From Acanthamoeba sp. SK_2022b (Eukaryota; Discosea; Longamoebia; Acanthamoebidae), in assembly GCA_027943245.1 (NCBI GenBank), contig JANDJZ010000811.1, forward strand, positions 1-22,770: a stretch of DNA of 22,770 nucleotides. The letters run 5' to 3'. The position numbers and the translations under genes were made by a program. Below are positions 8,084 through 17,105 of the stretch, piece after piece. Within the stretch, counting starts at the first letter, position 1. Every line of letters starts with the position of its first letter. The notes under the pieces were generated by a model. That model had not been told where the DNA came from, did not search any database, and saw only the letters and a program-made list of their open reading frames with translations.

Positions 8084-9079
8084 ATGGCTACCAACACCGA
8101 CAACCGCTCTAACAAGATGGACCTTCTCGCCAACAAGACCAAGCACAAGCTTGACGACGCCAAGCTCACCCTCGAGGGCGTCAAGGACAAGCTGGTCGGC
8201 GGGGTCAAGCAAAAGGTTGGCCACCTCCTCCACAAGCCCGACCTCGAGACCGACGGTCGCCAGCAGAGCCTCAGGGCCCAGGCCGAGCTCAAGCATCAGC
8301 GCGGCCTTCCCGAGCTGACCGCCGCACAGGTCACCGAGCTCCTCCTGCAGCGCGAGGCCCTGATGGCCGAGCTCTTGCGCTGCGGCGGCGTAGCGCGCAT
8401 GAGTTCGACCGGCCGTCTGCGACATATCGAAGTGCGGGAGAGGAATGAGGTCAATGAGCTGTTCAAGTGGCAGCAGTTCGAGCTCAAGCATTGGAACAAG
8501 GCTGCCCTCCTCGACGAGATTCGCCACTGCAAGACCACCAAGCCGTTGGTGCACGTGAACACCGTCGAGAAAGGCCTCATGCGCTCCATCAAGCTCAACG
8601 CCGACAAGAACGACGAGTTCAAGCTCAAGCGCACCGAGAAGTGGGCAGACCTGTGGGTTGACATCAGGCGTGGCGACAACGTCGGCCGCCTCGCCAGCGT
8701 GAAGGCCGAGGACAAGCGCGACCGCTCGGCCCCGAGGCTCGACCTCTTGCGCAGGGTCAGCGCGTCCCAGGCTCAGCGCGGCGAGGTTCTGAGGCAGATC
8801 GGCATCGAGCACAAGATCCTCAAGCATGTCGAAACTGAGGACAAGGCTCGCCCCGAGCTGTTCTTCGCCGACGCCAAGCACGAGGTCAACCCGATCGGCA
8901 CTGGTCTCAACAAGGTCAAGCTGCTTGACGCGGTGAGGCAGGGCGGAGTGGAGCTTAAGCACGTCGAGACAAGCGACAAGATCAAGCCGGCCATCGGGGA
9001 CGACGTGAGCCTCAAGACGTGGAACAAGGAGGGCTTCCTCGCCGAAGTGCGCCAGGGCACCGAGCTGCGCCACATCTAA
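8084..9079 (+). CDS. CsbD-like domain fused to tandem actobindin/WH2-like repeats (paralogue B)
   Basis: Intronless, exactly 331 aa like paralogue A. Residues ~30-70 carry the CsbD-like motif (GVKDKLVGGVKQKVGHLLH, then RAQAELK), preceded by ~28 extra residues. Six actobindin-like units follow near residues 93, 142, 190, 235, 280 and 318; the clearest are ILKHVETEDKARP and ELKHVETSDKIKP, and the chain ends on TELRHI. The stretches KPLVHVNTVEKGLMRSIKL and FLAEVRQGTEL are nearly identical in A, and the final repeat falls at the same residue numbers (318-331). The order of parts is conserved but many positions differ, so this is an older duplication and not a recent copy or gene conversion. G-actin binding and a stress-related role are inferred from the two motif classes. 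No signal peptide was seen; it is probably cytosolic. Confidence 0.8.
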   Translation: MATNTDNRSNKMDLLANKTKHKLDDAKLTLEGVKDKLVGGVKQKVGHLLHKPDLETDGRQQSLRAQAELKHQRGLPELTAAQVTELLLQREALMAELLRCGGVARMSSTGRLRHIEVRERNEVNELFKWQQFELKHWNKAALLDEIRHCKTTKPLVHVNTVEKGLMRSIKLNADKNDEFKLKRTEKWADLWVDIRRGDNVGRLASVKAEDKRDRSAPRLDLLRRVSASQAQRGEVLRQIGIEHKILKHVETEDKARPELFFADAKHEVNPIGTGLNKVKLLDAVRQGGVELKHVETSDKIKPAIGDDVSLKTWNKEGFLAEVRQGTELRHI

Positions 9080-9202
9080 GCCCCCAAACCCTTCTCTTCT
9101 CCTTCCACTACTCTCCTTCTACAACCATCAATATTTGATGCTCTCCATAAAAAAAGCTTGAATTCCATGACTCCAAACCCACCACATCAATCCCCAATTG
9201 GC
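9080..9202. other. Short convergent intergenic spacer
   Basis: About 120 nt separate the stop codons of two convergent genes. It is C/T-rich at first and then AT-rich, and must hold both 3' ends. No exact AATAAA is present on either strand. Confidence 0.35.
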
Positions 9203-10529
9203 CTATTGGGGTGGGAGGGGCTGCTGCGCGTAGGGCGCCCCAGCGGGAGGGAAGGCCGGGTTGTGGCGCGGGATGGTCGGATACAGGGGAGAGCCTCCGC
9301 CGAGCGATGCCGACGCCGAAGACGACGAGGCCAGCGACATTGACGCGAAGTCCGCCGTCGGGTAGCCCGAGCCAGTCGGCCGCATCGTGGCGTAGCCACC
9401 GGCGGCCGCGTGGTCCTGCGGCGGAGGCATGCCGTAGGGCAGGGTCGGGTAGGGCGACTGCTGCGGGGCCATGTAGGCAAACTGCTGCGGGTAGGCGCCC
9501 ACCACCACGGGCGCGCCGGTCGCCGGGTCGATGAGGATCGTGCCGGGCGCCGGCATGCCGGTCGGGTAGGGCGACGCGCCCGACGGCCCGGAGCCGAGCT
9601 GCACCTGCGACGCGGAGGAGGGGAGCGGGTACACCTTCGAGCAGTCGGGCTGCATCGGCGGCGGCGCGTCCACGTCTAGACGTATTAGAGGGTGGGTGGA
9701 GGTGGAGGTGAGATCGCACACAAACGCGCACTCGCTCACGCACGGGGCTGAGCTAGACGAACCGTTCCAGTCTGCGCGTCCAGAGGCGGAGGAGGAGGAA
9801 GACGACCCGAGCTTCGTGTCTACAACATCGCGGATTCGAAGGACCTCCTCGCTCCAGCTGCCGATCGCCGAGTTGGGGAGGTATCGCTGCAGGAGCTCGA
9901 TCTCATCGCCCAGGAGCGTGATGTCCCGCGCGAACAGTCCATTCTCGCTGCCGAGGTTGGGGCAACCTGGAGTGATCGTGCGTGCGCGCGTGGCTTATGA
10001 GCGCTTAGCATAGACGCAACGGGAAATGGCATGGTCGGTACCGGCGACGTGGGTGTGCGAGAACTTGAAGCTGCGCACGTTGAGCCCCGTGGTGTCCCTG
10101 CGGTCCGCCATCAGGACTCCGGCCTTGTTGCGCTCGCAGATCCGGCCATCCACGCCCGGGAAGCTCACGCTCTTGCAATCCCGACACATCAGCAGTCTGC
10201 GCATATAGGGACCCGCCACAAACATCAACGGTGAGCCGCCAGGGCCAGGCAACCCGAACAAATGGCCGACAGGCCGAAAATATTGGGGGGAGGGGGCACA
10301 CCGGGTCGGGAAAGCGAGGGTGCTGTGGTAGTGGAGCCCGCGGCCGTACCAGGCCTGCTTGAGATAGGCCGCCTCGTTCTTGCCCAGCAGGACGTGCATC
10401 CAGTCGATGTCCCCGCGGCGCACCAGGCATTTGACCCGGTGCTTCACCGTGTCCGCCAGGCAACCGGCGACGTCGCACGCTTTACACAGCCACAGTCGCA
10501 CGCACGCATGCAATCAGCCACTGAACAAC

Positions 10530-10566
<37 letters not shown>

Positions 10567-11894
10567 TACACAGGACGTACAGACGACGACGGAGAGCGGG
10601 TCCTCGTTGACTTGCGCCTTGGTGAGGAGCTTCCCGTGACGTATGCAGTGGGCAAAGGTCACGTACGTGCAACACTTGCACACGCCTGCAGGCGGGGGCG
10701 TCAGGACTGGGGCCCTGCGTGTGCGCGGGCGACAGGGAGGAACGGTCGGTCGCGCTGTCGTACCGATGGCGATGGGGTAGATGCGGGAGGACGGGGCCTC
10801 GGGGCAGTGAAGCGGTCCGCCCTTGAAGGGCTCCGTGGGCGGCGACAGGGGGATGAACTCCCGCTTCTCCGAGCCGTGCTTGCCCTCGAAGAAGAACCCC
10901 TTCCACTTGCCGTCCTTCTCCTTCCTAATCAAAAATAAATAAATGCCATAAAATTCAAGAATTATATACACGAAAAATGAAAACAAATAACAAAAAACAA
11001 ATAACTAAATATATAGGTAGCGATGGGTGCGTGGTTACTTGAGCATGTCCTGCAAGAATACGAGCTCGCCATAGTCGAGGCGCACGTCGATGCGTGCGAA
11101 CAGGTGGCACTTGATGCCCGGACATTTCTTGTCGCAGTGGGGCAGCTTGGGCTTCCATGGCGCGAGGTCGACCGGCTGGTCGTCGCCGTCGAGCAGCTGG
11201 CCCTGCTGATCGAGCCCACAGAGCCGCTGGCGGAAGACTGGGAACGACATGCACGAGCACTCCATGCACACAAACAGGGACGAGTCCATGCACATCTGTG
11301 CGCGCCAACACGCCACACATATGAAGAGAGAGAGAGAGAGAGAGAGAAACGGACATGGGCCGTGTAAGATAAGGCAAATGAAGTCGGAGCTAGTGGCGTG
11401 CGTACGCCAGCGAGGGCCTTGCCACCCGCGCTCCTGTGGAAGGCAGCGAGCACGTTGTTGATCTCCAGCTTCAACACCGTTAGCCTGAGCCCACAGTGGA
11501 GGTCAAGCCATAAGGTCAACTACAGTCTTTCTTTACACATTAAACCTAAACTATTAAATAAATTAAAATATTAATCGCCGTCTTGACCGGTAAACAAGAA
11601 GCGCACCTGTAGACGTCGTGAACCGTGCCCTTGCACGAAATGCAGGGAAACTTTGATGCGTACGAGTTGGTGGTGCACTTCTTGTTGTTACACGCAGTAT
11701 GGACCTGTAGCCGATGGAAAGAGAGTGAGTCGCCTAATACCCTCGCCTTGTAGCTGCAGCTAGAGGGGGGGGGGGTGAAGTACCTCATCGTTGGCATATA
11801 CGCGGGTAAGCAGGCAGCGGTGCTCTCGGCAGCCGAGGAAGTTGGCTGTGTTGCATTGCTTGCACACGGCGGCAGTCACCTTGAAGAACCCCAT
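9203..11894 (-). CDS. Large Cys-rich (putative zinc-binding) protein with Pro/Tyr/Gly-rich tail, unknown family
   Basis: Ten-exon minus-strand model: 11894-11784, 11704-11607, 11484-11406, 11295-11039, 10924-10764, 10685-10581, 10479-10302, 10196-10021, 9966-9763, 9675-9203 (613 aa), with all phases consistent. Paired cysteines recur throughout: AAVCKQCNTANFLGCREHRC, ACNNKKC, PCISCKG, VCMECSCM, HCDKKCPGIKC, GVCKCC, SCDVAGC, MCRDCK. From exon 4 on, these alternate with hydrophobic/charged blocks such as RIDVRLDYGELVFLQDML. A helical stretch (ITLLGDEIELLQRYLPNS) precedes a Ser-rich linker and a ~150-residue tail rich in P, Y, G, Q and A (PYPTGMPAPG, YPQQFAYMAPQQ), typical of disordered interaction regions. 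Zinc binding is inferred from the cysteine spacing. The weakest joins are exon 6/7 (acceptor AAAG after a GCGT-repeat intron) and intron 9, which is in frame and may be retained, adding 29 residues. Confidence 0.65.
10531..10566. repeat. (GCAC)n microsatellite inside intron 6 of the Cys-rich gene
   Basis: About nine tandem CGCA/GCAC units lie between the donor at 10580 and the acceptor at 10480 of the minus-strand gene. Read in frame they would give Ala/Cys/Val/Arg repeats, but splicing removes them. Confidence 0.85.
11325..11347. repeat. (GA)n microsatellite inside intron 3 of the Cys-rich gene
   Basis: Alternating AG for about 23 nt on the plus strand. On the gene's own strand it is a CT tract about 30-50 nt before the acceptor at 11296, so it may serve as the polypyrimidine tract. 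Confidence 0.85.
11765..11775. repeat. Poly-G (poly-C on gene strand) run inside intron 1 of the Cys-rich gene
   Basis: Eleven G on the plus strand. On the minus-strand gene this is a C-run directly after the donor GTACTTCA. Confidence 0.9.
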
Positions 11895-12348
11895 TGTGAT
11901 GGCCACGCTCCTCTCTCTTTACTGCGGCTACTGGTCAAAAGAAGTGCGCGCCGAACCACACCAACCCCGTCCCCAAGCTTGCGGTTGCTGTGCCCCACCC
12001 AATGACAAAATGATATTCAGTAATATAGATCACATATTCGACATTCCAAAAGAATCTGCGAAACCAAAGACGCTTTTACTGTCTTCCTTATGTGATGCTG
12101 TAAGTTTGAGAATCAGTTATCCATTTTGCAAATCCTCGTGGCATCCTCAACTCCTATTTTCCAGCGCAAACGGCAAAAAATCGCAAGGTTGAAGCAGCCA
12201 GTACCGGAGCTTTGCTAGTTGGTGTTCTGCAGGATCTCTGCGCAGAGTGGCGCACTCGCCCTATGACAGCCCCACGTGGGTGGCAGTACATAATCCGCCA
12301 AAAAACAGCGGGAGGCACAAAGAAGTCTTCTCTTGCCAAAGCCGCTGC
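11895..12348. promoter_or_regulatory. Divergent promoter region between Cys-rich and histidine kinase genes
   Basis: 454 nt separate the two ATGs. The middle (about 12005-12180) is AT-rich (AATATAGATCACATATTC) and free of convincing coding. No canonical TATAAA is present on either strand. An additional 5' exon of the kinase cannot be excluded, because its frame stays open upstream of the chosen ATG to about 12247, but that stretch has no ATG. Confidence 0.4.
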
Positions 12349-14354
12349 ATGTCCCAAGATCAATCAAACGAGCGTCAGCAAGAGCTGCTGAAGTATAACA
12401 TTTTGGACACAGAACCGTGCGTAGCTCCTGCCCACGTGCATGTTCGGACTTGTCTGCTTATCTAATCTCCCTTCTTGGTCCTCAAGTGAATCATGTTTTG
12501 ATGACATTGCACAGCTTGCCAGTAACATATGCAACACTCCGGTCGCTTTGGGTATGTCCCCCCCAGTTCTCGTTGCTCGTGTTGTGCCTTATTCTATTTT
12601 CTTATTTTGTAATAATTTTATTTTTAATCAATGCAGTTACGTTTGTCGATTGCGACGCGAGGCGGGTGTTCGTTAAGGCTCGCCTGGGCATGGACCTGGC
12701 GGTGATACCCGAAGAGGACACCTTTTGCCGCTACACCATCCTGTCGGACGAGGTCTTCGTGGTACCCAACACCCTGGAGGACGAGCGCTTCACGTCCAAT
12801 CCCTTCGTCAAGAACGGCCTGCGCTTCTACGCTGGCGCGCCGCTGGTGACCCCCGCCGGACATAGGCTGGGCAGCCTCTGCGCTATCGACACGAAGCCCC
12901 GCCAGCTCGACGAGAAGCAGGTACTCGCGCTACGGCAGCTGTCCAGGCAGGTCGTGGCCCAGCTCGAGCTGCGATTCAGCCTCACTGCCATGCGCCGCCA
13001 GAACAAGCAGCTCGCGTGGCTGAACGAGGAGAAGAGCCGATTCCTGAGCGCCGTCAGCCACGACATTCGGCAGCCGCTGGCCAATGTCATGATGTGCTCC
13101 GAGCTTCTGCTCAATGACGAGGAGACGCCGCTCTCCAGCCCACAGTCGGAGCTGGCCAGCACGGCCTACTCGTGCGCGCAGTTCATGCACCACCTCGTCG
13201 ACGACCTGCTCCAGATGGTCGAGTACGACTTTGGCAAGGCGCCCGTCGCCCTCGACTGCCGGCTGACCGACGCCGCAGCGCTGGTGCACCGCGTCGTCGC
13301 GACCAACTCGCTCCTCGCCCGGCGCAAGAAGATCAAGCTGAGCTTGGGCGTGGACGTCGGCGGCTCTGCCTCCCCGCCCGCGACGTTGGCCAACGCGACC
13401 GCCCCTCACAGCCCGACCGGCACGGTGGTCCCCTACGACGAGTGGCTGTTCGACCAAGGCGTGCGCGGCGGCATAAACTGTCTCATCGATCCGGTCAAGA
13501 TCGAGCAGGTCCTCAACAACCTCCTATCCAACGCCATCAAGTTCTCGCATCCCAACAGCGCGGTGGACATCGTCATCGGCCGGACCGAGGCCGTGTTCGA
13601 GGGCTGCGAGGGCCAGCCCGCCGAGAAGAGGAGGTCGGCCTACATCTCGGTCATCGACCGCGGCCTCGGGATACCGCGCGAGGAGATGGGCAAGCTCTTC
13701 CAGCCGTTCCAGCGCTTGTCCGTGAGGCCCACGGCCGGGGAGAGCAGCACCGGACTCGGGCTGGCGCTCACGCGCAGCATCGTCAAGGCCCACGGCGGCG
13801 ACATCCAGGTGGAGAGCGAGCAGGGCAAGGGCAGCACGTTCCGCGTGCTGCTGCCGCTGCCCCAGCGCTCCAATCTGCGCGACAAGGTAGCTCCGAATCT
13901 CGGCCAAACCAAGGACAGCGACCTGCCGACTTCTGAGACTGCGCTCAACGTGCTGATCGTCGACGACAGCGCCATCAACATCAGGCTACTCTCGTACATC
14001 CTGCGACGTCGTGGGCACGCTGTGTGGACGGCGAGTGACGGCAAGGAGGCGCTGGACATGTTCCACTCCTCGGGCGGTCACGACACCTTCCACATTCTGC
14101 TGATCGACGAGGAGATGCCGCGCATGTGCGGCGTGGAGCTGATAGGCCACATCCGCGCGTTCGAGGCCGCGCAGCAGATAGGGTCCCGCATGCCGCTCGT
14201 GTCGGTGTCGGGTCACGCCAGCAGCAGCCACGAGCAGGCGATGCAGGCCGCCGGGGCCGACGAGGTGTGCCCCAAACCCTTCCACTCGGAGAAGTTGATC
14301 GACACCGTGGAGCAGTGGGGGAAGCGCTACCTCGAGTGCAGAGGCGCTGCGTGA
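12349..14354 (+). CDS. Cytosolic hybrid sensor histidine kinase: GAF - HisKA - HATPase - receiver
   Basis: Three-exon model: 12349-12416, 12487-12551, 12637-14354 (616 aa). A signalling kinase that autophosphorylates on His and passes phosphate to its own receiver Asp. The N-terminal GAF domain (about 8-165) starts with QELLKYNILDTEP and continues over both introns through FVDCDARRVFVKARLGMD, FCRYTIL and LGSLCAIDTKPRQL. HisKA carries the H-box FLSAVSHDIRQPLANVMM with H186. The HATPase has the N-box VLNNLLSNAIKFSHP (about 337-348), DRGLGIP and GLGLALTRSIVKAHGG. The receiver has LIVDDSAINIR, the phospho-acceptor D535 in LLIDEEMP and K591 in CPKPF. All catalytic residues are present, so it should be active. 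There is no transmembrane segment or signal peptide, so it senses something inside the cell through GAF. The split GAF rejoins perfectly (DTEP-ESCFDDIAQL; TPVAL-VTFVDCD), which fixes both introns. Output needs a separate phosphotransfer protein, not seen here. Confidence 0.93.
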
Positions 14355-15002
14355 GGGTCCGGTTTGAGGCTCTTCTCCTTTGAAGAACGCAGAGGCGTTC
14401 GCCAGTAAACACGGTTGTCTGCGCCTCTTCGCGTGCCTATTCCACATTCCTTAAGTGAAACTACTCGGCGAAGCGGCCGGCTTTCGCCGTAACAGGGCAA
14501 GACACTAGGAGGGGAAGGAAGACAGAAGATGGTGTTGGGATATGTATATGTATTCTCTCTCTTTTTTTTTTGATGTTTGATTGTTGATGGCGTATTCGCA
14601 GCGCTTTCGGCAGGCGCATCTGCACCACGTCTTTCTGCCCTCCGTATCAGCCCCCGACTTCTCCTCGTCCCCACAGTAGTGAAGGACCTAAGTTCCCCTC
14701 TTTCCTCCCCGGCGTCGCTTGCCACGGCGCGCAGGCCCCGTCGTCGCTTGTCTCGTAGGTAGGCAGCGCTCCTCGCGTGATCGTGCTGCTGTTCCTCCTT
14801 GTTTTTTCCTCCCTCGTTGCTCGTGCCCAGGTGGCCCGGCGTCGGTGTTTGTTGCTCTTCCTCCTCGTCCTATCTCTCAAAACCGGCGTGCTGCACACGG
14901 CCATCGGGTGTGTGCGTGTATGTCGTTGGTCGTAGTGGTGTTGTTGGTAGTGGTGGTGTCGACGTCTCGCCATCCTCACGGAGGCGAGTAGGTGCAGCGT
15001 GT
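14355..15002. other. Convergent intergenic region, no gene recognised
   Basis: About 650 nt between the stops of the kinase and the CBM21 gene. It contains a T-run at about 14562-14570 after a CT stretch, and GT-rich sequence near 14910-14960. Several open frames cover it on both strands, but none has a motif, consistent codon bias or splice support. Presumably it is 3' UTRs. Confidence 0.4.
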
Positions 15003-15548
15003 TCAGGGCTCGCGCTGCTGGACGGTGGCGAGGGTGACCTCGTAGTTCCAGCCGTTGTTGTTATCCCACACCATGGTAGGCTCCCACGAGTGGTAGGCAG
15101 GGCGGGTGGCGTAGAGGGCAAACCAGATCTTGTCCTCGGGGTCGAGAGGCTCCGTGCCGAGAGGAATCTCGATGACGAACTGCGAGTCGTCGGCCTTGCG
15201 CTTGATGGACGGACCCTCGCCCCTACGCTTGGGCGGCGACGAGTACGGGTGGTCGCCGATCCAGTCGCCGAGGGCCTTGTGAGTCGTCTGCCACTGGTCG
15301 AACGTGTAGTGGACACCCACGATGTCAACTGTTGGGAGGAGAGCCAGCACACAGACGCGTAGAGCCACAAATCGCGATTAGCTAATGCGTTTGCCATAAA
15401 AAATCGCGATCGGAAGAGAGATGAACGTACACTTCTGCGGGTACGGGTAGATGTCGGCCTGCATCTGAAGCTTGTAGGTCTCGCCTTCAGAGGTGAGCTC
15501 GGTGATGAGGTAAGCCTTGGTGAACTTGACAGCGAAATCCTTCGACAT
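15003..15548 (-). CDS. Small CBM21 (starch/glycogen-binding) domain protein
   Basis: Two-exon minus-strand model: 15548-15431 and 15328-15003 (147 aa). CBM21 domains bind starch or glycogen and occur in glucoamylases and in glycogen-targeting subunits of protein phosphatase 1. Signals in order are VKFTKAYLITEL, then across the intron QKFDIVGVHYTFDQWQTTHK, the FVIEIPLG strand, the KIWFALYATRP strand, and the hallmark TMVWDNNNGWNYEVTL near the C-terminus. The protein is little more than the domain itself: no enzyme domain, no signal peptide and no visible RVxF phosphatase-docking motif. A cytosolic glycogen-binding or targeting role is inferred. The intron (15430-15329) has GTACGT and CAACAG sites. 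The ATG at 15548 begins MSKDFAVKF; the same frame stays open upstream but without another ATG. Confidence 0.8.
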
Positions 15549-16197
15549 GACGGCGGTGTTTGGTGTGTGGGTGGAGAAAGGACAGCGGCAGGGACTCGAG
15601 TCAGCGGGTGCTGGACTTGGCGGCGAGGTGGGTGTGATGTCTGGTCGAGAGGTGGCGAACACAGAATGACTGTAGCAGAAGGGGCCGTCCCCCTTTTCTT
15701 CCCCTTCTTGTCATGGTCTTCGTCCCTGTCGGTTCTTGGGCCACCAGGCCGGTGACCGGCGAAGCGGCGATGTCGTTGGAAGTTGATGGAAAGCCGGATG
15801 ACACGTCGACAGTAATCGCGCAACCTTTTATCGGTCGACATTCCAATCATCCGAATTCCCAAATGGCGAGCAGGAACGGATTGCTGTGTTCTTGGGCCTC
15901 GTAGGACAGGAGAAAAAGATTATAAAGCCCGACTATCCGAGTCGTGTCGTTCTGATTTCCAGCTAGCGGCGGCCAAACTGACAGGTCACGACACCCAAGA
16001 CACCTGTGACAGCACACTCAACAGGGCCGCAGGCACAACGGGACCGCTTTTCGGAACGGAGAAAGGGAGTTTGTCGTGGCGTGATCCCTGCCCCAAAATA
16101 ATGGAGGCTGAAAAATGGAGTGGGTCTGGTCCAATAGTTGTGTGGGTGTCAGCCAAACCACTGGCTTATTGAGAAGTAACCAAGTTGGCACACCACC
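15549..16197. promoter_or_regulatory. Divergent intergenic region with a TATA box for the ubiquitin-fold gene
   Basis: About 650 nt without a recognised gene. TATAAA at 15921-15926 (GATTATAAAGCCC) points rightwards and could drive the 16198 gene with a leader of about 250 nt. On the minus strand GATAAAAG, about 280 nt before the CBM21 ATG, is a weak TATA-like match. A non-coding first exon between 15950 and 16190 is possible but cannot be shown. Confidence 0.4.
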
Positions 16198-16823
16198 ATG
16201 GCTTCCAATGGCACCAGCAAGAAAAGGCCTGAAGGGCCCAATCATTTCTATCAGTCCATTTCTTTTTCTTCATCCTTTTCATTTATGCCTTGCCCACAAA
16301 GAAAAGTTTTGCTCTTTCGGTTGTGCACAAAGATGGAGGACGTCGGTCGGTTGCACCTGGAGTTGGAGCTGCCTGGCGGGAGCCTCCTTAACATGCGCGT
16401 TGGAAATGACGTTAAGCTGCACAAAATCAAGCGCATCGTTGAGAAGGTTCCTCAATTCCATCAATCTCCAGATCTCTTTCGCTTAGCGGCACTGATGTGA
16501 AATCGTGGGCCACAAGCGTACGGGACTCGCGCCCAACCAACAGTCGCTTTACCACGGCAACCGCGCCCTTGCCGGAGACCATCCCCTGGCACACTACAAC
16601 CTCACGTACTCTCTCAGCCCACCCAGCTGACCGTGACCATGGTGCTCACGCAAGCGGCAGGGAGGACAAAGAGGAGGGCGTTGTGTCGGTGCGAGTAGAG
16701 CGAGGGCTGTTGGGTGGCGCGAGTTGCTGCATCTGTTTCATTCCGTGCCCGCCTCCCTGCTGCAAAAAGAAGGACGACTACGGCAACGACGACGAGCCCA
16801 ACAACTACTACCCGTCAAGCTGA
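16198..16823 (+). CDS. Ubiquitin-fold protein with di-glycine followed by a Cys cluster
   Basis: Three-exon model: 16198-16446, 16517-16605, 16661-16823 (166 aa). From residue 46 a ubiquitin-like fold reads MEDVGRLHLELELPGGSLLN, VKLHKIKRIVEKRTGLAPNN, QSLYHGNRALAGDHPLAHYN, LTEDKEEGVVSVRVERGLLG, following the ubiquitin order beta-hairpin, helix, P-x-x-Q-x-L-x-x-x-x-x-L, D-x-x-L-x-x-Y-N and final beta strand. It ends in G131-G132, but is followed by ASCCICFIPCPPPCCKKK, six cysteines in 13 residues, and an acidic/Asn tail ending NNYYPSS. It is not known to me as a named family. The Cys cluster could be palmitoylated for membrane attachment, or could bind metal. The 55-nt intron (16606-16660) is essential: it joins HYNLT to EDKEEG in frame. 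The start at 16198 has a strong context (ACCACCATGG); 16333 is an alternative that would give just the fold. Confidence 0.65.
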
Positions 16824-16891
16824 GACGTGGTAGGTGTCTGCTCTCTCCTCCTGGCGTAACATTTTTGGATTACATTTTTATTTAAATTGAA

Positions 16892-16897
16892 AATAAA
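16892..16897 (+). terminator. AATAAA polyadenylation signal candidate, ubiquitin-fold gene
   Basis: An exact AATAAA lies 69 nt after the TGA stop at 16823, inside an AT-rich stretch. Confidence 0.5.
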
Positions 16898-17105
16898 CAG
16901 ACAAAAATTCGGGAGGAAATTCGCTGGTAAAGGTGCAGCACTCGCGGTGGCTTACCCTTGGTCTTTCCCTCTGGCCAGGGAGCAGCCGCAGGCGGTTGTG
17001 ACGTTTGGGCACCGCAAGCAGCGAACTACAATAAATCAACGTCCACACCAATACAGGAAGCACAACAACGCAAGGGCTAAGAAGCAAGTACTGACGACTT
17101 GAACC

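Noticed and set aside
8033..9073. 346-codon antisense open frame opposite paralogue B
   Set aside because: Same cause; it also overlaps the promoter and leader of the sense gene and shows no known domain.
10531..10566. GCAC tandem units considered as a CRISPR-like or functional repeat array
   Set aside because: A plain tetranucleotide microsatellite without spacers, inside an intron.
12417..14354. Histidine kinase read as one uninterrupted frame from 12417
   Set aside because: The first ~70 codons of that frame are intronic or out of frame. Splicing from the ATG at 12349 gives an intact GAF start (ILDTEP-ESCFDDIAQL).
14577..14991. Small plus-strand open frames between the kinase and CBM21 genes
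   Set aside because: No motifs, mixed frames and a convergent 3' position; best read as UTR or spacer.
16613..16665. Apparent double frameshift in the ubiquitin-fold gene (missing bases in CCC and GGG runs)
   Set aside because: A 55-nt GT-AG intron at 16606-16660 restores both frames at once, with a sensible final beta strand and GG, so no indel is needed.
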